From Frankia sp. RB7 (GTDB lineage Bacteria; Pseudomonadota; Alphaproteobacteria; Rhizobiales; Xanthobacteraceae): a DNA stretch of 64,000 bases. The stretch spans positions 62,001 through 126,000 of the forward strand of contig JAUEPE010000017.1 in the NCBI GenBank assembly GCA_030403585.1, read 5' to 3'. The notes beneath the pieces are model-generated. The model did no database searches, was not told the DNA's origin, and saw nothing but the letters and a program-made list of their open reading frames with translations. The first letter of the stretch is position 1. Each line of letters opens with the position of its first letter. The translations under genes were made by a program, and so were the position numbers. Of this stretch, positions 26,929 through 36,469 are shown piece after piece.

Positions 26929-27879
26929 TTGGACACGCAACCTTCGGCCAACTACGATCGCCTCCTAAGACACGCGCTCGAGCTAAAGCATCTTCGGTTC
27001 ATGCGAGTCGCGCATAGCTGTGGCAGCTTCCGGAAAGCTGCCGAGCTACTCTCGGTTAAACATTCTGCGTTGAGCCGTACGGTGGCTCAACTCGAGGCTC
27101 AGGTTGGAGCGGCCTTATTCGAACGTTCGGCAACAGGCGTACGACCCACCCTCGCCGGCCTGCATTTTTTGAAACATGCAAACGCAATCCTGGAGCAACT
27201 TGACGCACTTCTCAAATCAACAAGCCGAATCGCACGTGGTCAATCTGACCAACTCCGCGTAGGCTTATGCGCGTCGGTTGCGGCCGGGCAGCTTGTAGAA
27301 ATACTAGCTGATTTTCGGGGTCGGCGCACGCCTACTAATCTAGTCGCAATCGAGCGAGCTCCGATGGACCTGCATAAGTCCCTCTTTAATAGCGATTCAG
27401 ACGTCATAATTGTTCCAGGAAAGCCCGACTCGGCAGGCGTCCACGCGCGCGCGCTTTGGCGTGAGCGCGTCTTCGTTTTACTCCCGACAGATCACGCGCT
27501 TGCTTCTCGCGACACTGTCCGTTGGACAGACCTTCGCGATCACACCATATTGCTCGTGACACCAAATCGAGCTGGCAATCTGGAGGCCATAATAGAATCC
27601 AAAATCTCGATACGTGGGATTACCCAAAATGTGCAGCGGCATGACGTAAGCCGCCATCTCTTTCAAGGGCTTACAAGTCTGGGATTCGGCGTAAGCTTCA
27701 TCTTAGATTCCGACATTGCCAATGTCGGAAGCGACGTCGTTTATCGTGAGTTGCACGATGAGCAAGGTCAAATGAACGTGTGCTTCTATGCGCACTGGCT
27801 GCCTAATAACCGGAATTGCGCTTTGCGCTTATTTTTGACACTCCTAGCTGAGCGTCACCCGTCGCCTGCCGAGCGATAG
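26929..27879 (+). CDS. LysR-family transcriptional regulator
   Basis: A 316-residue LysR protein. The N-terminal winged HTH (ELKHLRFMRVAHSCGSFRKA, then AELLSVKHSALSRTVAQLEA) spans residues 18-80, followed by an effector domain. The only start that keeps the full HTH is TTG 26929, because the first in-frame ATG (27001) falls inside the first helix. It runs towards the trb operon end and overlaps the DUF2274 gene by 25 bases at the 3' ends. A LysR gene in this place is common in trb-type elements of this group, suggesting control of transfer; the inducer is unknown. Confidence 0.85.
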   Translation: MDTQPSANYDRLLRHALELKHLRFMRVAHSCGSFRKAAELLSVKHSALSRTVAQLEAQVGAALFERSATGVRPTLAGLHFLKHANAILEQLDALLKSTSRIARGQSDQLRVGLCASVAAGQLVEILADFRGRRTPTNLVAIERAPMDLHKSLFNSDSDVIIVPGKPDSAGVHARALWRERVFVLLPTDHALASRDTVRWTDLRDHTILLVTPNRAGNLEAIIESKISIRGITQNVQRHDVSRHLFQGLTSLGFGVSFILDSDIANVGSDVVYRELHDEQGQMNVCFYAHWLPNNRNCALRLFLTLLAERHPSPAER

Positions 27880-28088
27880 ACGCGCTTTGACCTCGCGAAG
27901 CCTCTGTCTGCGGCCATAAATCGCGCCAGCATAGGCGCGATCAGTTTGGTTGGTTCAACCGCGCGCCCAGTTTCGCTCCCCAAGGCTTCGGCGTACGCTA
28001 CTAAATCCCGGTGCACCGGAGCAGGCAGTTCCGTCATAACCTTGACCGGCTTATCGTCCGACAACGTCGTGATCTTGAGCTTTGGCAC
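27855..28088 (-). CDS. DUF2274 protein, last gene of trb operon
   Basis: A 77-residue protein from GTG 28088, which lies 7 bases after the trbI stop and has a GGAGG site 10 bases upstream; the frame to 28142 overlaps trbI and lacks support. It reads VPKLKITTLSDDKPVKVMTE, then LPAPVHRDLVAYAEALG. DUF2274 proteins regularly close trb operons in alphaproteobacterial elements; their function is not known. The helical C-terminus (KLIAPMLARFMAADRGFA) resembles a small DNA- or membrane-associated domain. Confidence 0.8.
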   Translation of the reverse strand: MPKLKITTLSDDKPVKVMTELPAPVHRDLVAYAEALGSETGRAVEPTKLIAPMLARFMAADRGFARSKRVYRSAGDG

Positions 28089-28095
28089 CTGACAC

Positions 28096-29316
28096 CTACC
28101 TCCCGTACAGTTCGAGAACCAGATCTCGATTAACGACGACACGCACCGGGAAGCCGGGCCGGATGGTCAACGTCGGCTGAATCCCGAGGCTACGACGGAC
28201 GATCTGTTGGCCAGTCTGATTGAGGGAGTCCCCTGCACCGCGCCGCATCGCTTGGAGGATTGTGCTGTCATTGCTGTCGGTATTTGAGCCCGCGCCCACC
28301 TCAGTGCCGACAGCTAGTAAAGTCGAGAGAACCGCGGCCTTGAACAATTCGCCCCAGTGATTATCGACCTCGTCCTGGAGTCCCGAATAGCCCGCGGTGT
28401 CGGCGCCCTGTTGACGCTCCAACACTATCGAGCGGCCGTTCGGCATGATGAGGCGGGTCCAGACGAGCAACACGCGGGACTGGCCGAATGCAACCTGACT
28501 GTCGTAAACACCAATCAAGCGCGCTCCTTGCGGGATGAGTAGAAGGCGCCCGGTTGGCGAATCGAAGACATTTTCAGTCACCTGTGCGGTGATCTGGCCC
28601 GGAAGGTCCGATCGGATCCCGGTGATTAGGGCACCGGGAATGATAGTTCCGGCCTGAACGACGTAAGGCGATGCCGGCCTGCTGACGCGGTCGGGGCTAA
28701 CTGTACGGCGATCTACGGACGCGTTGACGAACGCGAGCTTTCGGTCTTGCCCCATCTGTGAGGGTCCCTCTTCGCTATTGGAGGGCGAAATTGAGGAAAC
28801 GCTCCGCTCGCTATTCTGGGACGCGGCAGCAGACAAACGCACATCTCTTGCATTTGCCGATGCGAACAAATGGCTGACGCGTGCCGCCTCCGTTTCTTGA
28901 TCTCGTCGCTGCTGTTCTGCATCGAGAGCCGTAGCCCCAATCGTCGACGATTGCCCTTGGGCAGCCAGAATTGGCCGCCCAAGATCTCCAGGGAGAGGTG
29001 GTCCAAGCTGTGGGATACCTTGGCGTGCTAGCCCCACGTAATCCTTCGGCAGCGTCGCAAGGCCATCAGCAACATCGTGATGCTCGGTGGCGTAGAGTTC
29101 ATCCGTCGGCTGATTTCGCGAGCGATTGCCTTGTAGCGACCACAAGACGGCTCCCCCGATGACGAGCAACGCAATCGTGCTCGCTCCTGCGAGAACCTTG
29201 CGCGATAACCGCGTTACGCGCGGATATTCAGCCCTTAGCTGGAAGCTCCTTGACGGGTCGTCCTGTGTCTGCCGCGGAGCCGCTTGCTCCGGATCGCCCT
29301 CATTCTGCGCATTCAT
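28096..29316 (-). CDS. trbI: Conjugal transfer protein TrbI (VirB10)
   Basis: A 406-residue VirB10-family protein that spans the inner membrane and the outer-membrane core of the transfer channel. It has one TM helix near residues 45-65 (TIALLVIGGAVLWSLQGN), a proline- and glutamine-rich periplasmic linker, and a C-terminal beta barrel with VVQAGTIIPGALITGIRSDL and LLIPQGARLIGVYDSQVAFG. The start overlaps the trbG stop by four bases. It reads as full length. Confidence 0.95.
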   Translation of the reverse strand: MNAQNEGDPEQAAPRQTQDDPSRSFQLRAEYPRVTRLSRKVLAGASTIALLVIGGAVLWSLQGNRSRNQPTDELYATEHHDVADGLATLPKDYVGLARQGIPQLGPPLPGDLGRPILAAQGQSSTIGATALDAEQQRRDQETEAARVSHLFASANARDVRLSAAASQNSERSVSSISPSNSEEGPSQMGQDRKLAFVNASVDRRTVSPDRVSRPASPYVVQAGTIIPGALITGIRSDLPGQITAQVTENVFDSPTGRLLLIPQGARLIGVYDSQVAFGQSRVLLVWTRLIMPNGRSIVLERQQGADTAGYSGLQDEVDNHWGELFKAAVLSTLLAVGTEVGAGSNTDSNDSTILQAMRRGAGDSLNQTGQQIVRRSLGIQPTLTIRPGFPVRVVVNRDLVLELYGR

Positions 29317-30332
29317 GACGACGGCCTCCCGTCGGTCCTGACAATCCTGACCTTCTCCTGATGTTCACCCCCGAGCCGCAGTTCTGCGGCTGCAAATAGG
29401 CGATCCACGATCAGCACATTGCCGTACGCGCGATAGTTGACGAGCTCAGTCGTTCCGTCAGGGCCGATGACGAACAGCGGCGGCATCTCGCCTTGGACAA
29501 TCCCTTGCGGGAATTCGACATAGACCTTGCGGCCATCGTCATACGCGCTAAGCGGCCGCCAGGGTGGGCTATCCCCTTCTATCGCGTAGCGGGCCACGCG
29601 CTGTGCTGGGTCGGGAAGAACCGGTGTCAAGGAAGCCGCGCGCGATTTCTCGCGCGCAGTCTCCGGGTAGTACCAGGCAACAGAGGGCATGTAGGGCCGT
29701 TCGCGGGAGCGGAGCTCGATTAAATAGGTGCGCCGGTCGGTATTAATAACCAGGTTAGTTTCGATCGCTGCCCGCGTCGGCTTCGCGAGGATGTGGACAC
29801 GTCGGGTATCGCCGCTGCCACTTTCGGTATCGCCTACGACCCATCTCACCGTGTCTCCGGCCGCGATAGGCCCCGATCCCGTCAGTTGCTCTCCCTCTTC
29901 GAGCGCAATATCCGTGATCTGTCCGGGAGCGGCGTACACCTGGTAAAGCGCTCCCGGGCTATAGGCGTAGATCTGGGCCGCGTTGAAATATCCCCGCTTG
30001 CGCGGTTCGACGCGCGCCGCATTGTTTGCTGTTTCAACGCGGCTCACCGGTTCAGCATCTTCTTTGCCTCCCGACTTGCCACCAAGAGCTGGTTTCCAGA
30101 GCGGAGGAACGTGAAGCGGGTGCGGTTTGTCGTCGACCAGCGCCGGAGGTGCCAGCAATGCTGGTACTTCAGCGTCATAACTGATCTCCGGCGGGATATA
30201 GGTCGCGCAACCTCCAAGGCCCGACGAGCAAACCAGCAGAGCCGACAGGACCGCTCGCTTCGAGAGCGACGCTCTGACGCCGAGTGATTGATTGCAAGGG
30301 TTCGGATAAATGTTTGACGTCGACTTGATCAC
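29313..30332 (-). CDS. trbG: Conjugal transfer protein TrbG (VirB9)
   Basis: A 339-residue VirB9-family channel protein. The N-terminus has a lipoprotein-type signal ending LLVCSSGLGGC, so the mature protein is probably lipid-anchored. The C-terminal half has the CagX/VirB9 domain (ETNLVINTDRRTYLIELRSR). It overlaps trbF and trbI by four bases each, so translation is coupled. With TrbI it would form the outer-membrane core complex. Confidence 0.94.
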   Translation of the reverse strand: MIKSTSNIYPNPCNQSLGVRASLSKRAVLSALLVCSSGLGGCATYIPPEISYDAEVPALLAPPALVDDKPHPLHVPPLWKPALGGKSGGKEDAEPVSRVETANNAARVEPRKRGYFNAAQIYAYSPGALYQVYAAPGQITDIALEEGEQLTGSGPIAAGDTVRWVVGDTESGSGDTRRVHILAKPTRAAIETNLVINTDRRTYLIELRSRERPYMPSVAWYYPETAREKSRAASLTPVLPDPAQRVARYAIEGDSPPWRPLSAYDDGRKVYVEFPQGIVQGEMPPLFVIGPDGTTELVNYRAYGNVLIVDRLFAAAELRLGGEHQEKVRIVRTDGRPSS

Positions 30333-31012
30333 TGACCCAACTCCTTCGACCAGTTGATGGCGCGGACATAAACGCCAAGAGGATTCTTGCGCAGCCGTTC
30401 GGCGTCGCGCGGCGTCTCGATCACAACGGTAAGAATTGCGGTCCAGCGCTCGGTCGAACTCAGTGAGCCGTAGTCATAGGTGCGTTGGACCCAAGCGACC
30501 CGAAAGCTGTCTGGTGATGCACGGATGACACTGGAGACTTCGACCGAGATCTGCGCCTTGCCCAGCTTGGCGAAAGGATCGTTATTGCGCGCAAAGTCGT
30601 TAAGCGCGGCCGCGCCGCGGTCGGTCGTAAAGTCATAGGCGCGCAGCCAATTCTGGCGGAGCACGATGCCGTCGGCAGGCAGGCCCCTGACATCTTCGAC
30701 AAAACGCGCCAAATGGTAGGCGATCTGAGCGTCGGTTGGTTGATAGTCGATGTTGGCCGGGGCGACCCTTTGCGCTTGGCCGAGCCGATCGACCTCGACC
30801 ACCCAGGGCGTGATCGATCCCTGGCTCGATTGCCAGACGAGGCTCCCCGCAAGGCCGGTGGTTAGCGTGAGGCAGCCAAAGGCCATCAACCGCCAATTCT
30901 TGGCCTGGACACGCGCAGATCCAATGCGGTCGTCCCAGACCTGAGCAGCCCTCTGATAGGGTGTGACGGGTTCGGGCATTCGCCCGTAGTGAACGGTTGG
31001 TCGTTTGAACAT
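30329..31012 (-). CDS. trbF: Conjugal transfer protein TrbF (VirB8)
   Basis: A 227-residue VirB8-family bitopic inner-membrane protein. It has a short cytosolic N-terminus with PYQRAAQVWDDRIGSARVQA, a TM helix near residues 42-62, and a periplasmic domain (RAYDFTTDRGAAALNDFARN) of the NTF2-like VirB8 fold. It follows trbL after a 92-bp gap, the only sizeable gap inside the operon, and overlaps trbG. Confidence 0.94.
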   Translation of the reverse strand: MFKRPTVHYGRMPEPVTPYQRAAQVWDDRIGSARVQAKNWRLMAFGCLTLTTGLAGSLVWQSSQGSITPWVVEVDRLGQAQRVAPANIDYQPTDAQIAYHLARFVEDVRGLPADGIVLRQNWLRAYDFTTDRGAAALNDFARNNDPFAKLGKAQISVEVSSVIRASPDSFRVAWVQRTYDYGSLSSTERWTAILTVVIETPRDAERLRKNPLGVYVRAINWSKELGQ

Positions 31013-31104
31013 GGAATATTGTCCCCTGAGATCAACAGTTTCGTCTTAGTGCTGTGAAGAGTTGGCTGAGGTGTCTGTGCCACAATTGGTGGATTGACGA
31101 CGTA

Positions 31105-32334
31105 TCAACGCTCTCCGTCGGAGAGGTCGACTGACGCGCCGGCACCGCCGGGATCGCCGGAGCGAAGGGCATGGGCGGCCGCAGACGCGCCATGCCGAAT
31201 GGTCTCGGCCTGCTTCGCGCGCCGTGCCAAATCCGGTTGCCGATCCGCCGAAGTCGTTGCGGCCCGCTCACCTGCTTGCCCACCGCTTGCGAATGCGCTC
31301 GCCATCTTACGCAAGGGGTTCGTAGCTGCCGAAGCACCGGCCTCGGCGACGCCTGCAAGGCCACCGCTCCGATAGGCGGCAGAGGCCCCGCTCACGGCCG
31401 CACTTCCTCCGCGCGCAGCACCTGCGATCGCGCCCCCGGCGAGGCCGACACCGCCAGCGGCAAGGCCAGCGCCTGCCGCAACAGCCCCGCCAGCCGCAAG
31501 GCCCGTTCCAATCGCAGCGCCGGCACCAAGTTGCGGTCCGCCGGAGACCAGGCCGTTTGCGATTCCGGGACCGAAGATGCCAAGCCCCAGCAATGTGAGC
31601 GCTGCGAGAACGAGAGTCATCGCCTCTTCGATCGTCGGCTGCGCGCCGCCAAAGCCAGACGTGAACTGCGAGAACAAGGTCGAGCCGATACCGACGATGA
31701 CGGCCAGGACGAGCACCTTGATCCCGGAAGACATCACGTTGCCCAGGACCCGCTCTGCGGCAAAAGCTGTCTTCCCAAACAGCCCAAAGGGAATCAGCAC
31801 GAAGCCGGCCAGCGTCGTCAGCTTGAACTCAATCAGGGTGACGAACAGCTGGATCGCCAGAATGAAGAAGGCGAGGAGGACGACGGCCCATGCAAACAGC
31901 AGAACGATGATCTGGACGAAGTTTTCGAAGAAGCTGATGTAGCCCATCAGATTCGAGATCGAGTCGAGCAGCGGCCGGCCGGCATCCAGGCCGACCTGAG
32001 CAATGCGCCCCGGTCGTAGGAAGTCTGACGCCGAAAGGCCGGTCCCCGACGCTTTCAACCCAAGCCCGGCAAAGCTTTCGAAGACAATGCGTGCGAGGTT
32101 GTTCCAGTTACCGATAAGGTAGGCGAAGACGCCGACGAATAGTGTCTTCTTCACCAGGCGCGCAATGATGTCCTCGTCCGTTCCCCAGCTCCAGAACAGA
32201 GCGGCGAGCGTGATGTCAATCGCGGCAAGGGTTGTCGCGAGATATCCGACATCGCCACCCAACAGCCCGAAACCGTTATCGATATAGCGTGTAAACGTCT
32301 CCAGGAATTGATCGATAACACCAGTGCCTGTCAT
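31105..32334 (-). CDS. trbL: Conjugal transfer protein TrbL (VirB6)
   Basis: A 409-residue polytopic inner-membrane protein of the VirB6 family. The start is ATG 32334, which overlaps the upstream stop as ATGA; the frame reaching 32502 is a shadow extension. About six TM segments lie in residues 25-260 (FFILAIQLFVTLIEFKLTTL), followed by a long Gly/Ala-rich stretch and a polar C-terminal tail. The tail is low-complexity but typical of TrbL. Confidence 0.93.
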   Translation of the reverse strand: MTGTGVIDQFLETFTRYIDNGFGLLGGDVGYLATTLAAIDITLAALFWSWGTDEDIIARLVKKTLFVGVFAYLIGNWNNLARIVFESFAGLGLKASGTGLSASDFLRPGRIAQVGLDAGRPLLDSISNLMGYISFFENFVQIIVLLFAWAVVLLAFFILAIQLFVTLIEFKLTTLAGFVLIPFGLFGKTAFAAERVLGNVMSSGIKVLVLAVIVGIGSTLFSQFTSGFGGAQPTIEEAMTLVLAALTLLGLGIFGPGIANGLVSGGPQLGAGAAIGTGLAAGGAVAAGAGLAAGGVGLAGGAIAGAARGGSAAVSGASAAYRSGGLAGVAEAGASAATNPLRKMASAFASGGQAGERAATTSADRQPDLARRAKQAETIRHGASAAAHALRSGDPGGAGASVDLSDGER

Positions 32335-32702
32335 GGTTTGCTCGCCTCTGGAAGCGTGATTGAGGGATGACCTTGCAGGATGCGGCTCTGATCCTTTTGC
32401 GCGGATGCCGAGCTCCCGGCCAAGTTTCCGGGCTCGAAGCCGACAGGGCCATTTTTGTGGCCGAAGAAGCGGCGCCGATTGTCCGCCCAGATGCGCAGGC
32501 AATGTTGGTAACCCATCGTGTCGGTCGCCGTGACGCTGCGGCAGCTAGCAACGTCAGAACCATCCAAACTGCTCGTCTCTTCAGCCGTTGCCGGCGAGGA
32601 GGGGCCCTCCCCACCACGAAGCTGGATCGCATAGGCTGCGGCGAGCAACACTCCAACTGCCGCAACCGGCAAGAGAGCTCCAAAAGGTCTTGCATCACTC
32701 AT
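32331..32702 (-). CDS. TrbK-like entry-exclusion protein (TrbK-alt type)
   Basis: A 123-residue protein between trbJ and trbL, overlapping both by four bases. It has one N-terminal TM helix (LLPVAAVGVLLAAAYAIQL) and a conserved motif CRSVTATDTMGYQHCLRIWA, in which two cysteines could pair. This matches the alternative TrbK family found at this place in alphaproteobacterial trb operons, thought to block entry of the same element. It is not similar to the short TrbK lipoprotein of IncP plasmids. Confidence 0.8.
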   Translation of the reverse strand: MSDARPFGALLPVAAVGVLLAAAYAIQLRGGEGPSSPATAEETSSLDGSDVASCRSVTATDTMGYQHCLRIWADNRRRFFGHKNGPVGFEPGNLAGSSASAQKDQSRILQGHPSITLPEASKP

Positions 32703-33433
32703 TGGTGGAACATCCGCACGTCCTGGGGTTGATAGCCCTGACCCGGTGTCAAGAATCGTCGGAGCTGTTCACGTCCCTGGTCTTGAGCTGCGGCGCGCTG
32801 CGCCCCTTCGAGGCTCTGAGCCCTGCCCTGGGCCGCCACAGTGGCGGTGAGGTCAGCAAGTTGCTGTGCCTGGAGCGCGAGGATCTGATTGCCGGCCTGA
32901 GTTGCCTGCAGGGCGCCGCTGGCCCCCTGGCTCGACGTTACAAGCGCAGCGGTCTGGACGCGGTTGGTGTCGAGATTGCCGACAACACCGGCCTGAACCC
33001 GCAGCGCATCCTGCAGGCCAGCCACAGAATTTTGCCATCGCGATTGGGCGTTGGTGAACAGAGCCTGGCTGGACTGATTGCCAGACGCCGGTCCATAGCT
33101 TGTCGTGAACACTCGATCGATCTGCTGAACGTCGTATGCGATGCGTTGTGCCTGGGCCAGCAGCTGCTGGGTCCGCTGGATCGACAACTGCACCTGTTGC
33201 AACGACGAATACGGCAGGTTTGCCAGGTTCCTGGCCTGATTGATCAGCATCTGTGCCTCGTTCTGCAACGAGGTGATCTGATTGTTGACCTGCTCGAGCT
33301 CGCGCGCGGCAGTGAGGACACTCTGAAGGTAATTGTTGGGATCGAAGACAATCCACTGTGCCCGCGCAGGTGCCGCGAGACCGAGCGTGAGGGTAATCGT
33401 GCCGGCGGCCAGCAGAGAGCGAAGACGGCTCAT
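32699..33433 (-). CDS. trbJ: Conjugal transfer protein TrbJ (VirB5)
   Basis: A 244-residue secreted protein with signal peptide ending APARA at about residue 25. It starts the mature part with QWIVFDPNNYLQSVLTAARE and is helical and Gln-rich throughout (NNQITSLQNEAQMLINQARN), the pattern of TrbJ pilus-associated proteins. It overlaps trbE and the trbK-like gene by four bases. Confidence 0.93.
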   Translation of the reverse strand: MSRLRSLLAAGTITLTLGLAAPARAQWIVFDPNNYLQSVLTAARELEQVNNQITSLQNEAQMLINQARNLANLPYSSLQQVQLSIQRTQQLLAQAQRIAYDVQQIDRVFTTSYGPASGNQSSQALFTNAQSRWQNSVAGLQDALRVQAGVVGNLDTNRVQTAALVTSSQGASGALQATQAGNQILALQAQQLADLTATVAAQGRAQSLEGAQRAAAQDQGREQLRRFLTPGQGYQPQDVRMFHQ

Positions 33434-35871
33434 AGTGGTTCCTCCAGATTGCCGAGATTGGGGATCAGGTCGATGGCCCAGGCGAGACCACGGTGCCGAA
33501 GCCAGGCTGGCACGAAGCCATCCCGGCCATGTTCGGCGAGCACTTGCTCGATGGCAGCTTGGTCTGTCTTGGAAGAGGCGGCCGCAAAGGCAAGCGCGAC
33601 TTCACCAAGACCCAGTTCGAACATCCGGTTGCCTCGGCGAGACTGGCAGTAATAGTCCCGCTTCGGGGTTGCCCGGCTTAGAAGTTCGATCTGCCGGTCA
33701 TTGAGGCCGAAACGTCGGTAGACTGTCGATATCTGCGGTTCAATGGCCCGTTCATTGGGGAGCAGCAAGCGTGTTGGACAGCTTTCGATGATGGCTGGCG
33801 CAATCGCCGAGCCGTCGATATCGGAAAGCGATTGGGTAGCGAAGATGACGGATGCATTCTTCTTTCGAAGCGTCTTCAGCCATTCGCGGAGCTGACCGGC
33901 AAAACCTTCGTCGTCGAGAGCAAGCCAGCCTTCATCGATAATAAGAAGGGTCGGCCGGCCGTCGAGACGGTCCCCGATGCGATGAAAGAGATAAGCCAGC
34001 ACGGCCGGGGCCGCGCTCGTTCCAATCAACCCTTCGGTTTCAAACGCCTGGACCGAGGCCTCGCCAAGGCGCTCGAATTCCGCGTCGAGCAGGCGGCCGG
34101 ACGGACCACCCAGGCAATAGGGTTGTAGGGCTCGTTTCAAGTTGTTCGATTGCAACAGCACCGACAGACCTGTCAGGGTGCGTTCCTGAGTTGGTGCCGA
34201 TGCGAGGGAGCTCAGTGCCGACCAAAGGTGATCCTTGACCTCCGGCGTGATCTCAATCTTTTCCCTGGCCAGGATCGCGCCGATCCATTCGGTGGCCCAT
34301 CCTCGCTCTGCGGGGTCATCGATCCAGGCCAGGGGTTGCAGAGCGACTGAGCTTTCGCTCTCCTCGGACAGCGCACCGCCAAGATCATGCCAATCGCCGC
34401 CCATGGCGAGCGCAGCCGCGCGGATTGAACCACCAAAATCGAACGCAAAGACTTGCGAATTCGGGTAGCGGCGGAACTGCAAGGCCATCAGCGCCAGCAG
34501 CACCGACTTTCCCGCTCCCGTCGGCCCCACCACGAGCGTATGGCCGACGTCGCCAACGTGGAGAGAAAGTCGGAATGGCGTTGATCCCTCGGTCCTGCCG
34601 AATAGCAAGGGTGGACCTTTGAAGTGCAGATCCCCCGCCTCGCCGGCCCAAACGGCCGACATCGGAATCAGATGCGCGAGGTTGAGGGTCGAGATCGGCG
34701 GCCGCCTCACATTGGCATAGACATGTCCCGGCAGGCTGCCGAGCCAGGCCTCGACGGCATTCACCGTCTCGATCATGCAGGTGAAATCCCGCCCCTGGAT
34801 AACCTTCTCGACCAGCCGCAACTTCTCGTCAGCTCTCTCAGGATCACGATCCCAGACGGTGATGGTCGCCGTGACGAAGGCCTGTCCAATCTGATCGGAG
34901 CCCAGCTCCTGCAGCGCAGCGTCGGCATCCATCGCCTTGTTGTGGGCGTCTGTATCGAGCAGCGCCGACGCCTCGTTGGTCATCACCTCTTTAAGAATGG
35001 CGCCGATGGATTTTCTCTTGGCAAACCACTGGCGCCGGATTTTTGTCAGCAGCTTGGTAGCATCGGACTTGTCGAGCATGATCGCCCGGGTCGACCACCG
35101 ATACGAAAACGCCAGGCGATTAAGCTCGTCCAGAATTCCAGGCGTTGTTGCGCCAGGAAAGCCGACAATCGTGAGGACCCGGACGTTGGCCGAACCCAAC
35201 ATCGGCTCCAGCCCGCAAGTCAGCGGCTGATCCGCCAACAGGGCATCGATGTACATGGGAATTTCGGGCACGCGAACGCGATGACGCTTGGTCGATACCG
35301 TCGAGTGAAGAAAAGTCAGCGTGTCCTGATCGTCGAGCCAGCCGCACTCGGGCATGAACCCTTCGACGAGCTGCAGCACGCGATTAGTTTGGTCGATAAA
35401 CGCGCGTAAGACCTCACGCGCGTCACTCCCAATAGTACGGTCGCGCCCCTCGTAGAGCAGACGTTCAGCCTTGGCAGCTCCCTCCTCCGGGGGTAAGTAC
35501 AAGAACGTCAGAAAGTAGCTGGACTCGTAGTGCGCACCAGTTTCTTCGAACTGTGCTCTCCGCTCAGCATCGACCAGCGCCGATGCCACATCCGGAAAAA
35601 CATTGTAGGGGTAATCACCCGCGGAATGACGCTGAGCCTCGAAAAAGATAGCCCACCCTGAACCGAGCCGCCGCAAAGCGTTGTTCACACGACCTGCGAT
35701 CGCGACAAGTTCGGCCGGCACAGCGCTATCGAGGTCCGGTCCTCGAAATTTCGCTGTTCGTTGAAATGAACCGTCCTTGTTCAGGATAATCCCTTCGTCG
35801 ACCAGAGCGGCCCAGGGCAAGAAATCCGCAAGACGGACGTTGGAATGGCGATACTCGGCGAGGTTCATCAT
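33430..35871 (-). CDS. trbE: Conjugal transfer ATPase TrbE (VirB4)
   Basis: An 813-residue VirB4-family ATPase that powers the transfer channel at the inner membrane. The frame is open to 36039 but the protein proper starts MMNLAEYRHSNVRLADFLPW at 35871 (or 35868), 10 bases after trbD. Walker A is VVGPTGAGKSVLLALMAL near residue 448, and Walker B is TLLIIDEGWLALDD near 645. No break is seen. Confidence 0.95.
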   Translation of the reverse strand: MMNLAEYRHSNVRLADFLPWAALVDEGIILNKDGSFQRTAKFRGPDLDSAVPAELVAIAGRVNNALRRLGSGWAIFFEAQRHSAGDYPYNVFPDVASALVDAERRAQFEETGAHYESSYFLTFLYLPPEEGAAKAERLLYEGRDRTIGSDAREVLRAFIDQTNRVLQLVEGFMPECGWLDDQDTLTFLHSTVSTKRHRVRVPEIPMYIDALLADQPLTCGLEPMLGSANVRVLTIVGFPGATTPGILDELNRLAFSYRWSTRAIMLDKSDATKLLTKIRRQWFAKRKSIGAILKEVMTNEASALLDTDAHNKAMDADAALQELGSDQIGQAFVTATITVWDRDPERADEKLRLVEKVIQGRDFTCMIETVNAVEAWLGSLPGHVYANVRRPPISTLNLAHLIPMSAVWAGEAGDLHFKGPPLLFGRTEGSTPFRLSLHVGDVGHTLVVGPTGAGKSVLLALMALQFRRYPNSQVFAFDFGGSIRAAALAMGGDWHDLGGALSEESESSVALQPLAWIDDPAERGWATEWIGAILAREKIEITPEVKDHLWSALSSLASAPTQERTLTGLSVLLQSNNLKRALQPYCLGGPSGRLLDAEFERLGEASVQAFETEGLIGTSAAPAVLAYLFHRIGDRLDGRPTLLIIDEGWLALDDEGFAGQLREWLKTLRKKNASVIFATQSLSDIDGSAIAPAIIESCPTRLLLPNERAIEPQISTVYRRFGLNDRQIELLSRATPKRDYYCQSRRGNRMFELGLGEVALAFAAASSKTDQAAIEQVLAEHGRDGFVPAWLRHRGLAWAIDLIPNLGNLEEPL

Positions 35872-35881
35872 AACTGACGGC

Positions 35882-36145
35882 TCAGACGTTGAGATGACTG
35901 GGAATGCGCAGATGGCGGCGCACGACATCGACGAAGGCAGGATCGCGCCTGGCGGCCCAGACGGCAGCCATGTGACCGATGAACCAGAGAACCAGGCCCG
36001 CGATCCATAGCCGCAGTCCCAATCCAAGGGCTGCCGCAAGCGTGCCGTTAACGATCGCGACCGACCGCGGCGCGCCGCCCATCAGGATCGGCTCGGTCAA
36101 TGCACGGTGAAGTGGCGCGACGAAGCCTGCGACCGATCCATCCAT
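35882..36145 (-). CDS. trbD: Conjugal transfer protein TrbD (VirB3)
   Basis: An 87-residue inner-membrane protein starting MDGSVAGFVAPLHRALTEPI, with LMGGAPRSVAIVNGTLAAAL following, the VirB3/TrbD signature, and two TM helices. Its ATG at 36145 overlaps the trbC stop by one base (TGATG). The longer open frame to 36391 is a shadow of trbC. Confidence 0.93.
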   Translation of the reverse strand: MDGSVAGFVAPLHRALTEPILMGGAPRSVAIVNGTLAAALGLGLRLWIAGLVLWFIGHMAAVWAARRDPAFVDVVRRHLRIPSHLNV

Positions 36146-36468
36146 CAGATCACCACACCGCCGCCGAAGGAGAAGAACGACAGGAAAAAGCTCGATGCCG
36201 CAAAAGCGATCGACAGACCAAACACAATCTGGATTAATCTGCGGAATCCGCCCGACGAGTCGCCGAACGCGAGCGTTAGTCCGGTTACGATGATGATGAT
36301 GACCGCGATGATCTTGGCGACCGGTCCCTCGACCGATTGCAGGATCTGATTGAGTGGCTGCTCCCACGGCATGTTTGAGCCGGCAGCCCATGCCGGTGCC
36401 GCCGTCATGAGGATCGCGCCCAAAGCGACCGGGGACGCGAGTTGATGAAAACGAAGTTGTAGACGCAT
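36145..36468 (-). CDS. trbC: Conjugal transfer pilin TrbC (VirB2)
   Basis: A 107-residue pilin precursor starting at ATG 36468, one base after the trbB stop. It has a long signal region ending APAWAA near residue 29 and two hydrophobic helices (VAKIIAVIIIIVTGLTLAFG and FGLSIAFAASSFFLSFF) separated by a short basic loop, as in VirB2/TrbC pilins, which may be cyclised by a TraF-type peptidase such as the one encoded at 45362. Confidence 0.92.
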   Translation of the reverse strand: MRLQLRFHQLASPVALGAILMTAAPAWAAGSNMPWEQPLNQILQSVEGPVAKIIAVIIIIVTGLTLAFGDSSGGFRRLIQIVFGLSIAFAASSFFLSFFSFGGGVVI

Positions 36469-36469
36469 G

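Noticed and set aside
26502..27017. 171-residue plus-strand frame before LysR
   Set aside because: It has no domain, overlaps the LysR start in another frame, and shows non-coding-like composition.
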